Part shown: positions 18,479-21,660 of the stretch, one piece after another
Numbering within the stretch: position 1 is the first letter of the stretch
Layout: every line of letters starts with the position of its first letter
NCBI GenBank assembly: GCA_943704495.1
Contig: CALSCR010003545.1
Coordinates: forward strand, 1 to 21,660
Direction of reading: 5' to 3'
Length of the DNA: 21,660 bases
Origin: Pigoraptor chileana
Taxonomy: Eukaryota > Opisthokonta > Filasterea
Position numbers and translations under genes: made by a program
Notes under the pieces: generated by a model
Seen by the model: the letters and a program-made list of their open reading frames with translations, nothing else
What the model was told of the DNA's origin: nothing
The model's database searches: none

Positions 18479-20053
18479 ATGACAAAGCGGTCGCACGGAC
18501 GGCGCGGACATGGCGGCGGAAGCAGAAACACTCTGACGGCGCATGGCCGTTCGACTGAGTGCAAGGCAAGTGCTGACGCTCATCATCGCGGGAGTGATGC
18601 GGCAACAGCCACACCGCAGCGTCTGCCGGAGCTAATGCGTGGGGCTGCAGATACTGTGGCCGACGCCCTCTCAGGGCTGGTGGGGGCGTTGTCCATTGCT
18701 GGAGGCGTCGGTGGTGCTGTTGGGCATGCGCAGGATGCATGCGCCACGGTGAGTCTGGGTGCGACAAGTAGGAATGATCCCATCAACAGTAGCGTCCAAG
18801 GGAAAGCAGCACGTGACTGGACCTCTGGAAAGACAGCCGACAATCGGGCGCGACGACAGCCAACCGCATCTGTTGTTGCAAATGATACCGACGACGTGTT
18901 TGTTCATTCGAGTGCACATTCAGCGGTTGATTTGAGACGCAGCGACGAGGAGGAGGGCGACGCTGACGCTGACACTGAAGGCGATGCAGGCGGTGCCAGG
19001 ACTGACATTGCCTCTAAGACGGCCGACTCGAGTGTGCAGCAGCGCCGACCGCGGCCGCGACACTGTGACGTCGTTAATTGGAATGTGGGGGACGTGCGCA
19101 CCGAATTGCGACGACTTGGGCTGGACCCAAACGGCAGTGCTATGGTTGTGCGGAAGCGGCTGAAGACTGCGTTGCGATACCAGTTGCAGGCGGGAAGTGC
19201 CAGCGTCAGCGGCAGTGCAAGTGGCGCGAATGTGACAGGTCCAGCGCCTCCGCTGACAGGCGCAGCAGGCAGTAAGGGTCGGCGTGGGGTTAGCGGCAAA
19301 GCGACTTTGCCTTTCACGTGCGCGCCGCAGTCGTTCGATGTGTTCTGCGTGCTCGACTATGAGGCGACGTGCGAGGTTGACGTTGAGTTTGACACCTACG
19401 ACCACGAAATCATTGAAATACCTGTCGTGCTTGTCAATGCGCGCACGCTGCAGGTGGAGGCGGAGTTTCACACGTACTGCAGACCGGTCCTACACCCGAC
19501 CCTCACCGAGTTCTGTGTCAGCCTCACGGGCATAGCGCAGTCCGTTGTGGATGCGGCGCCGCTGTTTGCAGACGCCGTCGCGCAGCTTGAAGCGTGGATG
19601 GCGGCGCAGCGGCTATGCTTTGGCAGTGATGTGCCAGACGACCATCACTTGCGCTGGGACGCAGACATGCATAATAATGGCCGTTGCAGCAGCGGCAGTG
19701 CCAGTGGTGCCAGGATGTCGACACACTCGACGACTACTCCGGTCTCGCCTCCCGAATGGCGTCGGTGTGTGTTTGTGACCGATGGACCGTGGGATTTCCG
19801 CAACTTTCTCCGCCGGCAGTGCGCCATGGTGGGCATGCCCATTCCCCCGTATGCGCGGCGATGGGTCAATCTCAGAAAGCAGTTTTGTAATTACTACGGG
19901 AAGGGCGGGGGCATATCAAGCATGCTGAAGCACCTCGGCATGGCGTTTGTTGGATGCGAGCACTCTGGAATCGACGATGCGCGGAATATCGCATCTATTC
20001 TCGTTAAAATGACATGTGACGGCTGCAAAATCGTGCCGAACGAGACGATTTAA
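18479..20053 (+). CDS. ERI1: ERI1-type 3'-5' exoribonuclease with SAP domain (intronless)
   Basis: A single uninterrupted frame of 524 residues, unlike its intron-rich neighbours. Residues 1-190 are low-complexity, with an acidic run (DEEEGDADAD, 156-165). Residues about 198-237 fit a SAP motif (VRTELRRLGLD...VVRKRLKTAL). The DEDDh exonuclease domain spans about 284-515: Exo I LDYEATC with D293 and E295, Exo II DGPWDFRNFL with D439, and Exo III CEHSGIDDARNIA with H495 and D500. The H-to-D spacing of five matches human ERI1. All catalytic residues are present, so it should be active. The family trims histone mRNA 3' stem-loops, 5.8S rRNA ends and small interfering RNAs, with SAP helping bind RNA. 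Residues about 381-425 form a Ser/Asp/Thr-rich insertion between Exo I and Exo II. The ATG at 18479 is the first in frame. Confidence 0.92.
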   Translation: MTKRSHGRRGHGGGSRNTLTAHGRSTECKASADAHHRGSDAATATPQRLPELMRGAADTVADALSGLVGALSIAGGVGGAVGHAQDACATVSLGATSRNDPINSSVQGKAARDWTSGKTADNRARRQPTASVVANDTDDVFVHSSAHSAVDLRRSDEEEGDADADTEGDAGGARTDIASKTADSSVQQRRPRPRHCDVVNWNVGDVRTELRRLGLDPNGSAMVVRKRLKTALRYQLQAGSASVSGSASGANVTGPAPPLTGAAGSKGRRGVSGKATLPFTCAPQSFDVFCVLDYEATCEVDVEFDTYDHEIIEIPVVLVNARTLQVEAEFHTYCRPVLHPTLTEFCVSLTGIAQSVVDAAPLFADAVAQLEAWMAAQRLCFGSDVPDDHHLRWDADMHNNGRCSSGSASGARMSTHSTTTPVSPPEWRRCVFVTDGPWDFRNFLRRQCAMVGMPIPPYARRWVNLRKQFCNYYGKGGGISSMLKHLGMAFVGCEHSGIDDARNIASILVKMTCDGCKIVPNETI

Positions 20054-20841
20054 CGAGGATTTGATTGCTTTGCTCAGTCTCTGAATCCGATTGAATTACT
20101 ATATTAATTAAATGAAAGTGTCTTAATATAATGTAATTGTGTTTCCCTTGAGTCAATGACATACATGGTCCAAACAGAGGCTGAGTAGAGTAAATTGTCA
20201 TGCCCAATGTCACTCGCAGGTCATGAATTCATCTTTTAAAAAGGCTCTGGACTTGTTGCACTACCATTTGAATATGAACAGAATCAAGTTATACACGAGT
20301 GAACACGCACATCTCCCGCTCAATCAAATGAATGAATGCTCTTCAGCCAACCAACTCAGGATTACTGGACAGTCAGGGTGGCAATTTTGTTATTCGGCAG
20401 AACTGATGATAAATGCTGAGCTCCGTGTGATGCAATTCCGTCATGTCTTGACTTTGGCGACACAACAGCTGAGGCGACTTTGGCGGTCACTGAGTCAGAC
20501 TGGCACTGTGGGCGGCAGTGAATAAGGCTACAGCTTATATGGCTTGAAGTCAGGGCTGTGTGAGACGGAGTCAGCGATGCGTCATTAATGTGGCATCTTT
20601 CCCACTATAATTATTAACAGAATTATGTCCCCACAATCGAGGGACATGATTCTATGTATTCACACCGGGCACTGCCAGACAACGTCCACTGGCGGTCGGC
20701 TCTGCAACAGACGAGACCTTTCTTCTTGGTGTGTATTCATCCTGTTTTAATTCTGTACAAATAAGGCAGTGACTGTCATGACCGCTCTCATATAATAAGT
20801 TCGTGTGGCTGTTGGAGGAATGTGTGACAGCACTGGGCGAT
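20054..20841. other. Convergent spacer between the ERI1-type and P4-ATPase genes
   Basis: This 788-bp stretch lies between two convergent stop codons. It holds possible variant polyadenylation signals for both genes: ATTAAA on the plus strand at 20107-20112 and on the minus strand at 20746-20751. It also holds a 15-bp match (20361-20375) to the spacer downstream of CCT7, and a TGAGTCA core (20491-20497). A 100-codon open frame at 20223 has no recognisable motif. Nothing else was recognised. Confidence 0.6.
20107..20112 (+). terminator. Candidate polyadenylation signal ATTAAA for the ERI1-type gene
   Basis: ATTAAA, the commonest variant of AATAAA, lies 54 bp after the stop codon in an AT-rich stretch. 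The position is right, but the motif is short. Confidence 0.4.
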
Positions 20842-21640
20842 TCACGGAGTGCGACGTTCGGCGGCGTCCGACGGAAAGCCCGGCGATACAACCGTTACAG
20901 CAGTCGCCGAGTGGATGCCTTGGTCATGTTGATGGTGGTGGTGAATGGGCACCAGCTCGACAGCTTGGACGACAGATGCGCGTCTGCCGCATGCATGGGG
21001 GACGACACACCGGTTCATCAGCACAAGTGTGGCAAAGCAATGGCCAGAATCAGGGCGGATGCCCCAACGCAAAAGACAGGATGGGATATTTGAAAACATA
21101 CACAGACCACCGCAACATTGCAAGGCTAGAGAATGCAGCGCACACACTCGCACGCACAAACGCATGCGCACAGGAACAGTCACGCATATAAGCGCGCGTA
21201 TACACGGGCACATATACACGGATGCATGTACACAGACCCACCTCCTCAGAGACGCCTCGGCATCTCCCCCTAGCTTTGCAGCGGCTGCATCAGATCGCGC
21301 CGCGCGCACGGGGACGGGGCTTTCGTGTGCACGGGTGCGACCGACGCAAATTCCCCATCGCCCTTGGCTACTCGTGCGATTCCGCGGGCAGGAGCGCTTG
21401 AGAGACGCATCGTAGGTTGCAGTTGTGTGGGATCCAAATGGGGGAATGCCAAAGGCGATCTGCTCGCGCACAAGCTGCGACGGAAGCGGGTAGCTGTCCC
21501 TAGCCACGTGCTTCTGCACCCACGCCGGCAGGAGCGCCAAAACAATCACCAGCAACACCGTCAGCCAGTATGAGGGATTCGCAAATAGCTGCCACACAAC
21601 GCCAAACGTCGAATTCGACCCAGGCATTATGTTCATGTAC
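20842..21640 (-). CDS. P4-type phospholipid-transporting ATPase (flippase), C-terminal end only (5' partial)
   Basis: Two minus-strand coding exons are visible: 21640-21242, preceded by the acceptor ACACAG, and 20983-20842 (TGA), preceded by GCGGCAG. They join in frame. The upstream part lies outside the window. The first exon carries the end of the P4-ATPase C-terminal membrane domain: TFGVVWQLFANPSYWL, the hydrophobic segment TVLLVIVLALLPAWV (probably the last membrane helix), then the family-typical KHVARDSYPLPSQLVRE. Such flippases move aminophospholipids to the cytosolic leaflet. After this the protein continues as a variable, Arg/Ser/Ala-rich cytosolic tail containing RRRASVV, a basophilic-kinase-like site, and a HHHHQH cluster. 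The tail exon is supported by phase and splice sites rather than homology, so it is less certain. Confidence 0.78.
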
Positions 21641-21660
21641 CTGTGTGTTGCACAAATAAG

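Noticed and set aside
20223-20525. A 100-codon plus-strand open frame
   Set aside because: No motif, poor start context, and it lies in a convergent spacer. It is within what chance allows.
1-21660. Mobile element or viral remnant
   Set aside because: No reverse transcriptase, integrase, transposase, capsid or terminal-repeat signature was recognised on either strand.

Overview
The window is a gene-dense, intron-rich eukaryotic nuclear segment. Spliceosomal GT..AG introns interrupt conserved reading frames, and a canonical AATAAA follows one gene. The products are all eukaryotic: FIS1, CCT-eta, an ERI1-type exonuclease, a P4-ATPase tail and SETD3/LSMT-like SET proteins. Introns and spacers are packed with GT/CA microsatellites. 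The gene set, plus a membrane/coiled-coil protein whose layout recalls an uncharacterised fungal family from memory, suggests a unicellular opisthokont or close relative. That placement is a low-confidence inference and no species can be named.

Eight protein genes were reconstructed exon by exon, and every junction listed keeps frame. In order: (1) + strand, 5'-truncated, a protein with two consecutive SETD3/LSMT-like SET modules (exons from 70 to 4591); (2) - strand, mitochondrial fission protein FIS1 (4911-5650, 3 exons); (3) + strand, chaperonin subunit CCT7/TCP-1 eta (6387-9624, 8 exons); (4) + strand, a secreted DUF2334/NodB-like polysaccharide-deacetylase-related protein (11097-15556, 12 exons); (5) + strand, a membrane-anchored coiled-coil protein of unknown function (16008-17363, 2 exons); (6) - strand, a small CoA-binding Rossmann-fold protein (17628-18150, 2 exons); (7) + strand, an intronless SAP plus DEDDh exonuclease of the ERI1 type (18479-20053); (8) - strand, the last two coding exons of a P4-type phospholipid flippase (20842-21640).

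These are unrelated housekeeping genes with independent promoters. Spacers alternate between convergent (1/2, 5/6, 7/8), divergent (2/3, 6/7) and tandem (3/4, 4/5). The divergent 2/3 and 6/7 spacers carry the best candidate regulatory motifs: paired CACGTG E-boxes with TAATCC half-sites, and a TGACGTCA CRE palindrome with an E-box.

The most unusual signals are three. First, gene 1 has an in-frame tandem duplication of the whole SET module, with an intron at the homologous site and phase in both copies. Second, introns on both strands tend to be GT-rich at the donor end and CA-rich at the acceptor end, so intron ends can base-pair. Third, donor sites favour GTGNGT. No mobile element, CRISPR, rRNA, tRNA or viral remnant was recognised.
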